A stretch of 64,000 nucleotides of DNA from Devosia sp. MC521 (GTDB lineage Bacteria > Pseudomonadota > Alphaproteobacteria > Rhizobiales > Devosiaceae): assembly GCF_014127105.1 (NCBI RefSeq), contig NZ_CP059902.1:3366001-3430000 (forward strand), given 5' to 3'. Position 1 is the stretch's first letter. Each line of letters begins with the position of its first letter. The translations under genes and the position numbers were made by a program. The notes under the pieces are model-generated. The model did no database searches. It saw nothing but the letters and a program-made list of their open reading frames with translations, and was not told the DNA's origin. Shown here in pieces: positions 1 through 8,508 of this stretch.

Positions 1-122
1 AAGCGCGCAACCGCGCCATGAGTCTGCCCGGATGACCGGGAAACGCCGTCAATGGGCACCGCCGATCGCCAAACGCCGCGCCAAATCTGCTCAAACACGG
101 AAATCAGACGACCACAATCGCA

Positions 123-392
123 GCCGCAGGCTCAGCGAGCCAGTTCTTGCGGGTCTTCAGCTTGCTTCCTGTGCAGTTCATCAAAATTGACGGAGAGTTC
201 GTGAAGAGCGTTTTGACTCAATCTGTCAGTGCAATCGTTGTCGAAGCTGTTGTTAAGCTCGCAGAGACGATGAACGCTCGTACTATCGCAGAGTCTGTTG
301 AATCCATGGAACTCATCCCTCGACTTGCACAACTGGGCATTCACTATGGTCAGGGCTTTGCCCTCCATCGACCTGAACCACTAATTAGCTGA
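123..392 (+). pseudogene. EAL-domain (c-di-GMP phosphodiesterase) C-terminal remnant
   Basis: Translation from about base 123 gives a stretch like the C-terminal third of an EAL domain. It has a 'LPVQFIKIDGEFV' segment (the conserved KIDG/FV block), then 'ARTIAESVES', then 'GIHYGQGFALHRPEPL', which matches the terminal YGQGF(x)LxxPxPL motif. The family hydrolyses cyclic di-GMP, but the EAL signature and most metal ligands are missing. The frame upstream of about 123 no longer resembles the family and no convincing start exists. I read it as the 3' stump of a decayed gene, not a working enzyme. The family call is good; the 5' boundary is approximate. Confidence 0.6.
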
Positions 393-826
393 GCACTTTG
401 TGGTAGGCTGACAGCGAGTGTTAAGCGAGTTGGGGAACCGTTTTCTAATCTAGCGGCACTGCGCGTGGCATATCGTGGGACGAACTGACACAAGTCGGCC
501 GGGTGACCTACGATATCCGGCCAATTCGGTGGCGCATACCTACGGGCAATATCGTCTACTTACACCTGAGGCAACTTAGGTGTTCTCAACATTGCGGTTC
601 TATTGATCCATTGATAGATCAGGTCAATAGGAGCGGTGTCTGCAGGCATTGCTTCGTCGATCCCAGCCATGTTGAGTGTGCCCCCCCCGGCACAATTGCC
701 TGACATGGTTGGGACTTCTTTGCCGAGCTACGGGCATCAAAGAGAAGAAGCTGTGAAGTCCAACCTACCGTTTTGACGCTGGAACGCCTCCGACATCGGC
801 GCCTATGTCCGATTGTTGACACAACC
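393..826. other. Non-coding stretch between EAL remnant and IS66 element
   Basis: No open frame here has coding character or family resemblance. Short ORFs lack recognisable motifs or ribosome binding sites. A GGAAC box near 434 has no CGTT at the right distance. This is probably decayed sequence. Confidence 0.4.
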
Positions 827-834
827 AGTGCATG
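827..834. repeat. 8-bp target site duplication, left copy (IS66 element)
   Basis: AGTGCATG directly precedes the left inverted repeat and recurs exactly at 3628-3635 after the right inverted repeat. Eight bp is the usual duplication for IS66-family elements, so both ends of the insertion are defined. Confidence 0.95.
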
Positions 835-918
835 GTAAGCGGTGTCCTACCTCCACCTTCCATGCTGGTGTCGGCCATGAGATTGCGCACTGATTGATGT
901 CAGTGCGGGAGTTTCTCC

Positions 919-1308
919 ATGGACGCTCCAATGGAGCTTCTCACAAACAGCGCGGGACGGCGTCGCAACCGGCAATGGCCCGATGAGGTGAAGGCGCGGA
1001 TTGTCGCCGAAACGCTTCGGCCAGGAGCGACTGTCGGTCAAGTTGCGCAGCGACATGGGCTGAAGGCCAACCATCTGTCGTCGTGGCGGACCCTCGCCCG
1101 GAATGGGAAGCTGGTGCTGCCGGCTCCGGAAGGCCCTGTTGAGTTTGCGAGTCTAATGGTCGCTCCGGTTGAGGAGGTGACGGCCGAGGAGCCGTCGGCG
1201 TCGGCTGGGCCAGAGATTGTGTTGGGGGCGGTGTCCATCCGCTTGGAGCCGGGTGCTCCGGCGAGCCGGATTGCCTCGGTTGTACACGCCCTGATGGCGA
1301 CCTCATGA
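919..1308 (+). CDS. tnpA: IS66-family accessory protein TnpA
   Basis: A 129-aa protein. Its N-terminal half (about residues 12-60) carries the helix-turn-helix typical of IS66 TnpA, with 'RRNRQWPDEVKARIVAETL' followed by 'GATVGQVAQRHGLKANHLSSW'. The C-terminal half is acidic and Ala/Pro-rich. TnpA is required with TnpB and TnpC for IS66 transposition and probably binds DNA. The gene ends in an ATGA overlap with tnpB, so the two are translationally coupled. An alternative ATG lies four codons downstream. Confidence 0.9.
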   Translation: MDAPMELLTNSAGRRRNRQWPDEVKARIVAETLRPGATVGQVAQRHGLKANHLSSWRTLARNGKLVLPAPEGPVEFASLMVAPVEEVTAEEPSASAGPEIVLGAVSIRLEPGAPASRIASVVHALMATS

Positions 1309-1658
1309 TCTTTCCTTCGAACCGGGTGCGGATCGTGGTGGCGACCAAACCCATCGACTTCCGCAAAGGCCACGACAGCCTGGCCGCGTTGGTGAAGAAC
1401 GAGCTGCACAAGGACCCGTTCACGGGAACGGTCTTTGTGTTCCGTGCCAAAAAGACCGACCGATTGAAGCTGCTCTACTGGGATGGCACCGGACTGGTTA
1501 TGGCCTACAAGCGACTGGAAGAGCACAGCTTCACTTGGCCTGCGGTTAAGGACGGACTGATGACACTCAGCCACGCGCAGTTCGAGGCCCTGTTCTCCGG
1601 ACTCGACTGGCGGCGGGTTCGGGCCGTTGCAGCCAGGGCTCCAGAAGCCGTGGAATGA
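1305..1658 (+). CDS. tnpB: IS66-family accessory protein TnpB (Orf2)
   Basis: A 117-aa protein with the hallmark of the IS66 Orf2/TnpB family: 'VATKPIDFRKGHDSLAALV' near the N-terminus, 'DPFTGTVFVFRAKKTDRLK' in the middle, and 'LLYWDGTGLVMAYKRLE'. Length matches the family (about 115 aa). It starts inside the last codons of tnpA (ATGA overlap). This TnpB is unrelated to the Cas12-like TnpB of IS200/IS605. It is needed for transposition but its biochemical role is poorly defined. Confidence 0.93.
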   Translation: MIFPSNRVRIVVATKPIDFRKGHDSLAALVKNELHKDPFTGTVFVFRAKKTDRLKLLYWDGTGLVMAYKRLEEHSFTWPAVKDGLMTLSHAQFEALFSGLDWRRVRAVAARAPEAVE

Positions 1659-1728
1659 CTGCGGCAGGATGACTCAGGGCTTGTCTTTTTGCGGGCATGC
1701 CGGCGCCTGATCTGCTAGGGTTCTGGTC

Positions 1729-3272
1729 ATGCTCGAGACCGCCGAACTTCCCGACGATGTTACCGCCCTCAAGGCGATGCTCGTCGCGGCGGAGGCGCGC
1801 AATCAGCGCAAGGATGAGCGGATCGCACAGCTGGAAAAGCTGGTCGCAGCGTTCAGGCAAGCGGCCTTCGGGCGCAGGTCGGAAAAGAGCGATCCGGACC
1901 AGTTCGAGCTGGCGCTGGAGGATCTGGAAACAGCCATCGCGGCAGTCCACGCCGAGGAAGATGCAGAGGATCGCGCGGCCCGGCGGTCGGCCAAACCGCG
2001 CAGCACCAATCGTGGTTCGCTCCCCAAGCACCTGCCGCGGATCGAGGAGATCATTGAGCCCGATAGCCTGATCTGTGGCTGCGGCGGCGGTCTGCACTGC
2101 ATTGGCGAGGACGTCTCCGAGAAGCTCGATGTGATCCCGGCCCAGTTCCGGGTGATCGTGACCCGTCGCCCCAAATATGCCTGCCGATCCTGCACGGACG
2201 GTGTGGTGCAGGCGCCGGCGCCCGTTCGACTAATCCCTGGCGGGCTCCCAACTGAGGCCATGGTCGCCCATGTTCTGGTCAGCAAATACGCCGACCACCT
2301 TCCGCTCTATCGCCAAGCGCAGATTTACAGCCGCCAGGGTATTGATCTGGACCGCTCAACACTGGCCGATTGGGTCGGTCGGGCCGCCTTCGAGCTGCGT
2401 CCGGTCTATGACGCCCTGCTGGCGGACCTCAAACGGTCCTCAAAGCTGTTCATGGACGAAACCCGCGCTCCGGTGCTTGATCCTGGAGCCAGAAAGACCA
2501 AAACCGGATACTTCTGGGCCCTGGCCAGAGACGAGCGTCCCTGGAATGGCACCGCACCACCCGGTGTTGCCTTCACCTATGCCCCTGGCCGAGGTGGTCT
2601 TCATGCCGAACAGATATTGCAGGGCTTCGGCGGCATCCTGCAGGTGGATGGCTATGCCGGCTACAACCGGCTGGTCTCGCCCAGCCGTGTCGGCGCGGGT
2701 ATCCAGCTCGCCTATTGCTGGGCCCATGCGCGCCGCAAGCTGATTGATATCACCCGCACTGGTCCTGCGCCGATCGCCCAAGAGGGGGGCGGCTCATCCG
2801 CGAACTCTACGCCATTGAGGCCGATATCCGAGGCCGGGGCCCGGATGACCGCCTCGCCGTGCGCCGGGAGCGGTCAGCTCCAGCCCTGGCGCGGATAAAA
2901 GATTGGCATGATCACCATCGCAGGCGCGTCTCGCCAAAAGCGCCGCTCGGGGAAGCATTGAGCTATATCGCCAAATACTGGGCTGGGCTCGAGTTGTTCC
3001 TGACCGATGGGCGCATTGAGCTCGACAACAATGCTGTCGAGCGGACCATCCGTCCCATCGCACTGAATCGGAAGAACGCGCTCTTTGCCGGTCATGATAC
3101 CGGTGCTGAGAACTGGGCCGTCATCGCCTCGCTGATCGAAACCTGCAAGCTCAACAGCGTCGATCCCAACGCCTGGCTGGCCGCGACACTCCACGCCATC
3201 GTCACCAGACATAGGCAGAGCCGCATTAACGAACTGCTCCCGTGGAACTATCCTGCCATCGTGGGTGATTGA
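1729..3272 (+). pseudogene. tnpC: IS66-family transposase TnpC, frameshifted
   Basis: The DDE transposase of the element, about 514 aa if the frame is restored, the usual size. The first frame (1729 to about 2787) has an N-terminal leucine-zipper-like coil, a zinc-finger segment with CGCGGG and YACRSC, the catalytic region with 'FMDETRAPVLDPG', then 'VDGYAGYNRL' and 'CWAHARRKLIDI'. Past a run of six G (2784-2789) the family sequence continues only in the -1 frame, with 'ELDNNAVERTIRPIALNRKN' and the C-terminal domain to 3272. One missing G explains it. A sequencing error or a -1 slip on G GGG GGC are alternatives. As read, the first frame ends at 2898 without the catalytic C-terminus. Confidence 0.88.
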
Positions 3273-3326
3273 CGCTGTTGGCTCTGGCGGCATAGTCAGA
3301 AAACCACCAGCAACGAGGCCCCTCCC

Positions 3327-3599
3327 ATGAACGATCAAGACCACCCTAACCTGGTCACATCAGGAAAAAGCCAGCGGGTAGTGGTCGAAGGTTATGCCTT
3401 CTTGATCAATATCCATCGGCTCGAAACGGACGATACCTGGACCCTCGAGGTCGTGGACCACCACAACGACAGCCACGTCTGGGACAATCAGTTCCAGACC
3501 GACAGCGAGGCGCTTGACGCTGCCTTGAACGCACTGAACAGCGAGGGAGCCGGCGCCTTTATGCGCGGCAACAACGTCGTGCAGTTCCCGCGACCCTGA
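3327..3599 (+). CDS. IS66 passenger gene, small acidic protein of unknown function
   Basis: A 90-aa ORF inside the IS66 element, between tnpC and the right inverted repeat. The predicted protein is soluble, acidic and mixed alpha/beta in character, with a central 'INIHRLETDDTWTLEVVDHH' segment, an 'EALDAALNALN' helix and a C-terminal 'NNVVQFPRP'. I recognise no domain. There is a purine-rich tract before the ATG. Its position inside the repeats means it moves with the element, so it may be a transposition accessory or a passenger. Function unknown; coding status is reasonably supported by amino-acid composition and an uninterrupted frame. Confidence 0.65.
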   Translation: MNDQDHPNLVTSGKSQRVVVEGYAFLINIHRLETDDTWTLEVVDHHNDSHVWDNQFQTDSEALDAALNALNSEGAGAFMRGNNVVQFPRP

Positions 3600-3627
3600 A
3601 CCTAAGTGGCCGCAGAACACCGCTTAC

Positions 3628-3635
3628 AGTGCATG
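3628..3635. repeat. 8-bp target site duplication, right copy (IS66 element)
   Basis: AGTGCATG, identical to 827-834, directly follows the right inverted repeat that ends at 3627. Confidence 0.95.
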
Positions 3636-3778
3636 GCATAGCGGCCGACTTGTTCGCGCCCGCCGTGCTCAAGTCATCGCGACGCGGATGCGCGGCTGGC
3701 GATGACCATTTTGCCCGTCACTCCCAATGCGTCAGATCGATCGAATGAGGTCTGCAGTGCAAGAACCGGCGGACGGCC

Positions 3779-4183
3779 TCACGAGCTGCACGCATGACGT
3801 TTTGATTGTTTCAAACTGACAAACTTCGCAGCGGGATATCGATTGTGGCGTGCATTCCGGTGGGCAACCAGCCGGTGCATTTCAGCACTTAGCCCGCCTA
3901 GCAGCGTGCTCTCAAGCCGCGAACCAAACCCGGGCGTTAACACAGCCGCAGTGTTAGGGCAGCTGCTCTCACACCAGTCAATTGAAACCACCTCGTTCTT
4001 GATCTTCGCAGAAATTGCCAGCAACCCGTCCGGCAACGATAATGCGCCATACTTTGCTGCGCTGGTCGCAAGCTCATGAAGCAGCAGCGCAACGCTCGTC
4101 GACGATCTGGGTCCGATAGAGATAGAGTCGCCCGCAAGTGTGATGCAGTCGCCCAGCCGGTATGGCTCCAACAAGGCCTCTAC
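3779..4183 (-). pseudogene. HWE/HisKA_2-type histidine kinase C-terminal remnant
   Basis: The minus-strand translation resembles the ATP-binding half of an HWE-family sensor kinase. It shows 'LLLHELATSAAKYGALS' (the N-box, normally ALHELATNAAKYGALS), then 'VSIDWCES' and a 'GFGSRL' glycine motif. The phosphoacceptor histidine domain and all sensor domains are absent. An in-frame stop lies directly upstream (near 4184-4186) and no proper start exists. HWE kinases commonly feed the PhyR-EcfG general stress pathway in alphaproteobacteria, and this stump sits just upstream of an EcfG-type promoter. Family call firm; function lost. Confidence 0.7.
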
Positions 4184-4309
4184 TTAGCCATCACCTCCAT
4201 CAACAACACACTCGTCACCAAGGGCATTCTCAGTCGCGAAGAGATCGATTTGGCTCTAAGGCGCGCGGAACAATCAGCGCTCGGCGACGATAGGCTGATG
4301 GAGATATGA
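4178..4309 (+). pseudogene. Possible remnant of a short unknown protein
   Basis: The plus-strand frame ending at 4309 closes with 'GILSREEIDLALRRAEQSAL', an amphipathic helix-like sequence with protein-like composition. Upstream it runs antisense through the kinase remnant and loses coding character. It may be the tail of a small conserved protein; I cannot name a family. Confidence 0.25.
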
Positions 4310-4529
4310 CGCTCGCATCACGCGACGCCGTGGCCTTTCCCGCCCGCCAGCTCACGTTTGCAAACAACAGTGCATCCCAGACGGACGTTACATTTTCAGA
4401 ACTAGCGAAAATGGTCGGTCAAACCAAAGGTCATTACCCTGACGAGGCGTAGCGTCGGCCTAACACTCCAAGAGGGTCGAGATCTTAGGCGCTCTGCAAG
4501 CGGTCGTCTTTGCTAAATATGCCAATGAA

Positions 4530-4554
4530 GGAACGGGATAGTTAGCCACCCGTT
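4530..4554 (+). promoter_or_regulatory. EcfG-type general stress promoter upstream of the stress operon
   Basis: GGAAC at 4530-4534, a 16-base spacer, then CGTT at 4551-4554. This matches the consensus for alphaproteobacterial EcfG sigma factors (GGAAC-N16/17-CGTT). The next downstream gene on this strand starts at 4717, giving a leader of about 155 bases. Genes of this type (envelope-stress helices, YqjE-like, DUF3618) are commonly stress-induced, which supports the call. Confidence 0.75.
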
Positions 4555-4716
4555 ACGGCCGCAAAGCCGCAGTGCAGCGACCGCATGCGTCGGGCGCCAT
4601 TCCTGCTCGCTTCGAAAAATCAAATCCTTGTGCTCCATCAAGATTCGGAACTGCTGACTGACCGCTCCATTGAGGTGACGGCCGTCAAACCACGGCCGCA
4701 GCAAGGAGCCCTTTCC

Positions 4717-5307
4717 ATGAGCACACATGATCTCAACGGATCAAACGGGCAGCAAATCGCTCCCACCTCTCAGTTACAAGATCAGGTCAAAACAGATGCC
4801 GCGGCGCTCGCCAATCAGGCGAAACATGACCTCGACTCCATCGGCCAGCGCGCCAAAGAAGATGTTCGCAAGCTCGGAAATGACGTTGGAGAAAAGTTAA
4901 CAGAGGCGACTGATCAAGTCCGATCGTTCGCTGGAGATCAAAAAGATCTTGCTGCCGGACAAATCAATGGCATTGCCGTTGCCATAAGCAAAGTCGCCAA
5001 TGAGCTTACAGGTAACGACCAGCGCGTCGTCGCTCGCTATGCCCGCGATATTGCCTCTGGCCTCTCCACTGTTGGCCGCACCATCGAAGAACGCGATGTC
5101 GATGATCTTATGGGTCTCGCTCAGGACTTCGGCAGAAAGCAACCAGTTGCTTTTCTAGGTGCAGCGGTGCTCGCTGGTTTCGTCGCCAGCCGTTTTGCCC
5201 TCGCCTCAAACCTTCGCCGGACGACCAAGTCCAGCGCCGAGAGTGAGGAAGCTACCGCCTCGAACGCATCTGCGCCGGGCACCACCCAGCCCATGGGAGG
5301 CCAATAA
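4717..5307 (+). CDS. Helical envelope-stress protein (LEA/apolipoprotein-like), unknown function
   Basis: A 196-aa protein. Residues about 20-85 form a long amphipathic, Ala/Lys/Asp-rich helix ('DAAALANQAKHDLDSIGQRA') of the LEA/apolipoprotein type. Near residue 148 a hydrophobic stretch ('PVAFLGAAVLAGFVASRFAL') could be one membrane segment, followed by a Ser/Thr/Ala-rich tail. The ATG at 4717 is chosen because AAGGAG lies eight bases upstream; an earlier in-frame ATG near 4585 has no such site. It is first gene of a tightly coupled five-gene operon behind an EcfG-type promoter. Similar proteins in related genomes are often called nutrient-deprivation-induced. A membrane-protective role is inference. 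Confidence 0.75.
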   Translation: MSTHDLNGSNGQQIAPTSQLQDQVKTDAAALANQAKHDLDSIGQRAKEDVRKLGNDVGEKLTEATDQVRSFAGDQKDLAAGQINGIAVAISKVANELTGNDQRVVARYARDIASGLSTVGRTIEERDVDDLMGLAQDFGRKQPVAFLGAAVLAGFVASRFALASNLRRTTKSSAESEEATASNASAPGTTQPMGGQ

Positions 5308-5717
5308 TGTCGGCAGAAAATAGGCCAATCGCCGATCTCCTCGGCGGCCTCGTGAGCGATGTCTCAACCCTTTTTCGAAAAGAAGTGCAGCTCGCAAAAC
5401 TCGAGGCCAGTGAAAAAGTCTCCGAAACCATGTCCGCCGCCGGCGCCATTGTCATCGGCAGTGTGCTGGCCCTCGGCGCGCTGGGTGTTTTCCTCGCCGC
5501 AGTTGTTACGCTCTTGACCGCGGTCCTCATCTCATTGGGCTTCGATCCAATCTTTGCTAATTCCATCGCCGCAGGTGTCGTCACCTTGGTGGTCGGCATG
5601 TTGGCTTGGAACTTCATCGCCAAGGGCCTTCACGCGCTCAAAGCGAGCAATCTGAGCATGAACCGTACGGCTGCGTCACTCAGCCGAGATGCAGACATCG
5701 TCAAGGAGCGGTTGTGA
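5307..5717 (+). CDS. YqjE-like / phage holin superfamily membrane protein
   Basis: A 136-aa protein with an N-terminal amphipathic helix ('DVSTLFRKEVQLAKLEASEK') and two transmembrane segments: about residues 45-72 (Gly/Ala/Leu-rich) and 80-105 ('SIAAGVVTLVVGMLAWNFI'). This is the layout of the Phage_holin_3_6/YqjE family, which despite its name is chromosomal and linked to envelope or osmotic stress. The start codon overlaps the last base of the upstream gene, and its own stop overlaps the next ATG by one base, so expression is coupled. No lysis function is implied. Confidence 0.8.
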   Translation: MSAENRPIADLLGGLVSDVSTLFRKEVQLAKLEASEKVSETMSAAGAIVIGSVLALGALGVFLAAVVTLLTAVLISLGFDPIFANSIAAGVVTLVVGMLAWNFIAKGLHALKASNLSMNRTAASLSRDADIVKERL

Positions 5718-6751
5718 TGACCCAAGCTAACGACAGAAAAACAGCAGCCGAGCTGCAACGCGAAATCGACATGCAACGTAATCGCGTCGAAGACACGATT
5801 GACCAAATTCAGGAGCGCCTGTCGCCCGGTCAGATGGTCGATGAGCTTTTGGCTTACACCAAGGGTGGTGGCGGAGAGTTTGTCTCTAGTCTTCAACGCA
5901 ATGTCACGGCTAATCCCGTGCCGGTCGCCCTGCTCGGCGTCAGCCTTGCTTGGCTCATGGCGAAGCCAGCCTCGGCGGGTGAAAACACCTCTTCCAACCG
6001 CGGCGACGCATATAGCGATACCGACGAGCAAAACTATCCCGTCGCTGTCATCAGTGGCACCAGTCTCCGCCGCAGCCTCCGCAAGCCTTCAGACCCTGAG
6101 GGGGAGCACTACGCAGAGTTTACCGATGATGCTGGCAAAACCTTCCGCGCCAAATCTGACGGGTCGGGCAAACGTGCCGGTCACTTCAGCGATGAGGCGG
6201 GCAATCGCTTCAAAGGCTTCACCAATGCTGCGGGCGAACGTATTGAGCATTTCCGCGACGAAGCAGGAAACCTCATCGAGGAAGCCAGTGATTGGGCCTC
6301 ACACACTTGGCAGATGGCGCGCGAGCGAATGCACGATGCGCGCGACACAATGGGTACTCAGGCCAGCATGGGCAAGGCCAAGGTTGCCAATGCGAGCGAC
6401 GCCATGCTCGGGCAGATGGAAAATCTCAATCACACCATCATAAACCAATTCCGCGACCAACCTCTCGTCGGTGGCGCGCTGGCATTCGCACTCGGCGCGG
6501 CCTTGGGCAGCACCCTGCCCCATACGCCGCAGGAAGATGCGCTCATGGGCGAGGCTTCGGAATCTTTAAAGAGCAACGTCGGCCACGCCGCTGCGGATTT
6601 TTACGAGCAGAGCAAGGAAAAGGCGACTGAGTTCTATGCCACCGCCACTGAAAAGGTCGGGCAGGTGTATGAGCAGGCTCGCGAAGGCGCCACCCAGCAC
6701 GACACGCCTTCCTCCGCGAGCGGACCTGATCGATCAGGAGGTACTTCGTGA
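5717..6751 (+). CDS. DUF3618-containing membrane-associated protein
   Basis: A 344-aa protein. Its first ~80 residues match the DUF3618 pattern: 'ELQREIDMQRNRVEDTIDQI' followed by 'RLSPGQMVDELL' and a short hydrophobic segment 'NPVPVALLGVSLAWLM'. The middle contains degenerate repeats rich in Gly, Asp and Lys ('FTDDAGKTFRAKSDGSGKRA', then related 'FSDEAGNRFKGFTNAAGERI'). A second hydrophobic segment lies near residues 250-275, then helical coil. The ATG at 5717 sits in a TGATG junction with the previous gene; in-frame upstream codons belong to that gene in another frame. DUF3618 proteins often accompany YqjE-like proteins; their biochemical role is unknown. Confidence 0.78.
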   Translation: MTQANDRKTAAELQREIDMQRNRVEDTIDQIQERLSPGQMVDELLAYTKGGGGEFVSSLQRNVTANPVPVALLGVSLAWLMAKPASAGENTSSNRGDAYSDTDEQNYPVAVISGTSLRRSLRKPSDPEGEHYAEFTDDAGKTFRAKSDGSGKRAGHFSDEAGNRFKGFTNAAGERIEHFRDEAGNLIEEASDWASHTWQMARERMHDARDTMGTQASMGKAKVANASDAMLGQMENLNHTIINQFRDQPLVGGALAFALGAALGSTLPHTPQEDALMGEASESLKSNVGHAAADFYEQSKEKATEFYATATEKVGQVYEQAREGATQHDTPSSASGPDRSGGTS

Positions 6752-7290
6752 GCAGCGAGCAACTGGACGACGCCCCCAAACGCGCCCAACGGGACGACAA
6801 GAACGGCAATCTCGCCATTGTCGGCCGCAGCATCGTAATCAACAAACCGCGCCAGGAGCTTTTCGCGTTCTGGCGCGACTTTGCTAACCTACCCCGTTTC
6901 ATGAACGCAATCGAACGGGTGGAAATCATTGATGCCAGCCGCTACCGCTGGATCGTGAAAGCCCCGATTGGCCAAGAGGTTACGCTCGAAATCGAGACCA
7001 TCGATGTCGTCCAAAACCAGTCCATCGGGTGGCGCTCGACAGAGAATTCGCAGATCGACACCACCGGCAATGTTAGCTTTGCTGATGCTCCCGCTGGGCG
7101 CGGAACCGTCGTTACAGCCGACATTGCTTACAAGCCACCCGGCGGCGACATCGGGCGCCTATTCGCCAAATTGTTTCAGACCGAGCCCAACATCCAAGCG
7201 CGACACGAACTTAAGCGTTTCAAAATGCTCATGGAAACAGGTGAGATTGCCACTGGCGCCTTCCGCAAATCCGAGAATGGAGAAAGTTAA
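6748..7290 (+). CDS. SRPBCC-fold (START/polyketide-cyclase-like) protein
   Basis: A 180-aa soluble protein with the pattern of membrane-stress SRPBCC proteins (COG5637-like): '[20 protein letters not shown]' then '[20 protein letters not shown]', a beta-rich middle '[17 protein letters not shown]', and a C-terminal helix. The fold usually binds hydrophobic ligands or lipids; no enzymatic residues can be assigned. A GTG start overlaps the upstream stop (GTGA), and the next gene starts on its last base, so it is a coupled member of the stress operon. Ligand unknown. Confidence 0.85.
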   Translation: MSSEQLDDAPKRAQRDDKNGNLAIVGRSIVINKPRQELFAFWRDFANLPRFMNAIERVEIIDASRYRWIVKAPIGQEVTLEIETIDVVQNQSIGWRSTENSQIDTTGNVSFADAPAGRGTVVTADIAYKPPGGDIGRLFAKLFQTEPNIQARHELKRFKMLMETGEIATGAFRKSENGES

Positions 7291-8465
7291 TGCGCGCACT
7301 GACATGGCACGGCAATAACGACGTTCGCGTTGATACCCATCCAGATCCGGAGATTATCAACCCTCGGGATGTCATTCTCAAAGTGACTTCCACAGCCATC
7401 TGCGGTTCAGACCTTCACCTCTATGATGGCGTCATTCCAGGCATGAAATCTGGCGATATCTTGGGCCATGAGTTCATGGGCGAGGTGGTCGACATCGGCC
7501 CGAGTAGCACACTCAAAAAGGGTCAGCGTGTTGTCGTTCCCTTCACCATTTCCTGCGGCCAGTGCTTCTTCTGCCAGCAGCAGCAGTTTTCAGCTTGCGA
7601 CAATGGCAATCCCGTCGCCAACCAGGACGCTTCGGAAATGCTCTATGGCCACGCCATGGGCGCAGCCTTCGGCTACTCGCATCTCACCGGCGGCTATGCT
7701 GGCGGTCAGGCCGATTACGTCCGCGTCCCGTTCTCCGACGTTGGCCCCATCGTCATTCCAGACGGCATGGAAGACGACGAAGTGCTCTTTCTCTCGGACA
7801 TTCTCCCCACAGGCTGGATGGCCGCAGAGAATGCTCAAATTAAGCCCGGCGATACTGTTGCTGTATGGGGCGCTGGCCCTGTTGGGCTTTTTGCTGTCCA
7901 AAGCGCCGTTCTCATGGGCGCGGCGCAGGTCATTGTCATCGACCACTTCCCTCGCCGCTTAGAACTGGCCCAGAAATTCGGCGCTAAAATCATCAATTTC
8001 GAGGAAACCCACGTCCGCGAAGCGTTGATGGAAATGACCGGTGGCATAGGCCCTGACGCAGTTATCGACGCCGTCGGCATGGAAGCACATGGCTTTGCCC
8101 CCGATAACGTCATCGACGTCATCAAGCAGATGATCTCTCCCGGTGTCGACCGCGGCCACACCCTGCGCCAAGCCATTCTCGCTTGCCGCAAGGGCGGTCG
8201 CGTTTCCGTCCCCGGAGTCTATGGTGGTATGCTCGATAAATGGCCGCTCGGCGCGATGATGGAAAAGGGCCTTCAAATCCGTGGTGGGCAGACCCACACG
8301 CAGAAATACACCCACGATCTCCTGCGCCGCATTCAGGAAGGCGAGATCGACACCACCTTCCTCATCAGCCACCGGCTGTCGCTCGAAGAAGCCCCCAAGG
8401 GCTACAAAAACTTCCACGACAAGCAGAACGAGTGGACCAAGGTCATTCTCAAACCTGGTGCCTAG
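7290..8465 (+). CDS. Zinc-dependent alcohol dehydrogenase (FdhA-like MDR family)
   Basis: A 391-aa medium-chain dehydrogenase. Catalytic zinc ligands are visible in '[12 protein letters not shown]' and 'GHEFMGEVV'. A Cys-rich structural zinc region follows ('[17 protein letters not shown]', one of the usual four Cys replaced). The NAD-binding Rossmann motif is '[14 protein letters not shown]', then 'VIVIDH'. Length and motifs fit the formaldehyde-dehydrogenase-like class of zinc alcohol dehydrogenases; glutathione dependence cannot be judged. It is the last gene of the EcfG-type operon, starting on the last base of the SRPBCC gene, so a role in aldehyde detoxification during stress is likely but inferred. 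Confidence 0.88.
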   Translation: MRALTWHGNNDVRVDTHPDPEIINPRDVILKVTSTAICGSDLHLYDGVIPGMKSGDILGHEFMGEVVDIGPSSTLKKGQRVVVPFTISCGQCFFCQQQQFSACDNGNPVANQDASEMLYGHAMGAAFGYSHLTGGYAGGQADYVRVPFSDVGPIVIPDGMEDDEVLFLSDILPTGWMAAENAQIKPGDTVAVWGAGPVGLFAVQSAVLMGAAQVIVIDHFPRRLELAQKFGAKIINFEETHVREALMEMTGGIGPDAVIDAVGMEAHGFAPDNVIDVIKQMISPGVDRGHTLRQAILACRKGGRVSVPGVYGGMLDKWPLGAMMEKGLQIRGGQTHTQKYTHDLLRRIQEGEIDTTFLISHRLSLEEAPKGYKNFHDKQNEWTKVILKPGA

Positions 8466-8479
8466 AGCTTACCCTTCTC

Positions 8480-8508
8480 AAAGGGCTACTCCTCGCAGAT
8501 AGCCCTTT
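8480..8508 (+). terminator. Hairpin terminator after the stress operon
   Basis: AAAGGGCTA and TAGCCCTTT form a perfect 9-bp stem around an 11-base loop, 15 bases after the dehydrogenase stop. The downstream T content is modest, so this may be a weak or bidirectional terminator. Confidence 0.6.

Larger units (their letters stand above)
835..3627 (+). mobile_element. IS66-family insertion sequence, complete, 2793 bp
   Basis: The ends are 22-bp imperfect inverted repeats. The left end (835-856) starts GTAAGCGGTGT. The right end (3606-3627), read inward on the other strand, starts with the same 11 bases and matches at most of the following ones. The element is flanked by a perfect 8-bp direct repeat (AGTGCATG). 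Inside are tnpA, tnpB, tnpC (frameshifted) and one extra small ORF. The gene order, the ATGA overlap of tnpA and tnpB, and the 8-bp duplication are standard for IS66. The intact duplication points to a fairly recent insertion, but the tnpC frameshift may make it unable to move on its own. Confidence 0.95.

Noticed and set aside
503..703. Small plus-strand ORF with several Cys and His
   Set aside because: Cys/His spacing matches no zinc finger, and there is no start signal; probably decayed DNA.
1305..1658. TnpB as an RNA-guided nuclease (Cas12 ancestor)
   Set aside because: Sequence and neighbours show the unrelated IS66 Orf2 protein, not the IS200/IS605 TnpB.
5307..5717. Prophage lysis cassette suggested by the holin-family name
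   Set aside because: No other phage genes are near; the YqjE-like family is chromosomal and fits a stress operon.
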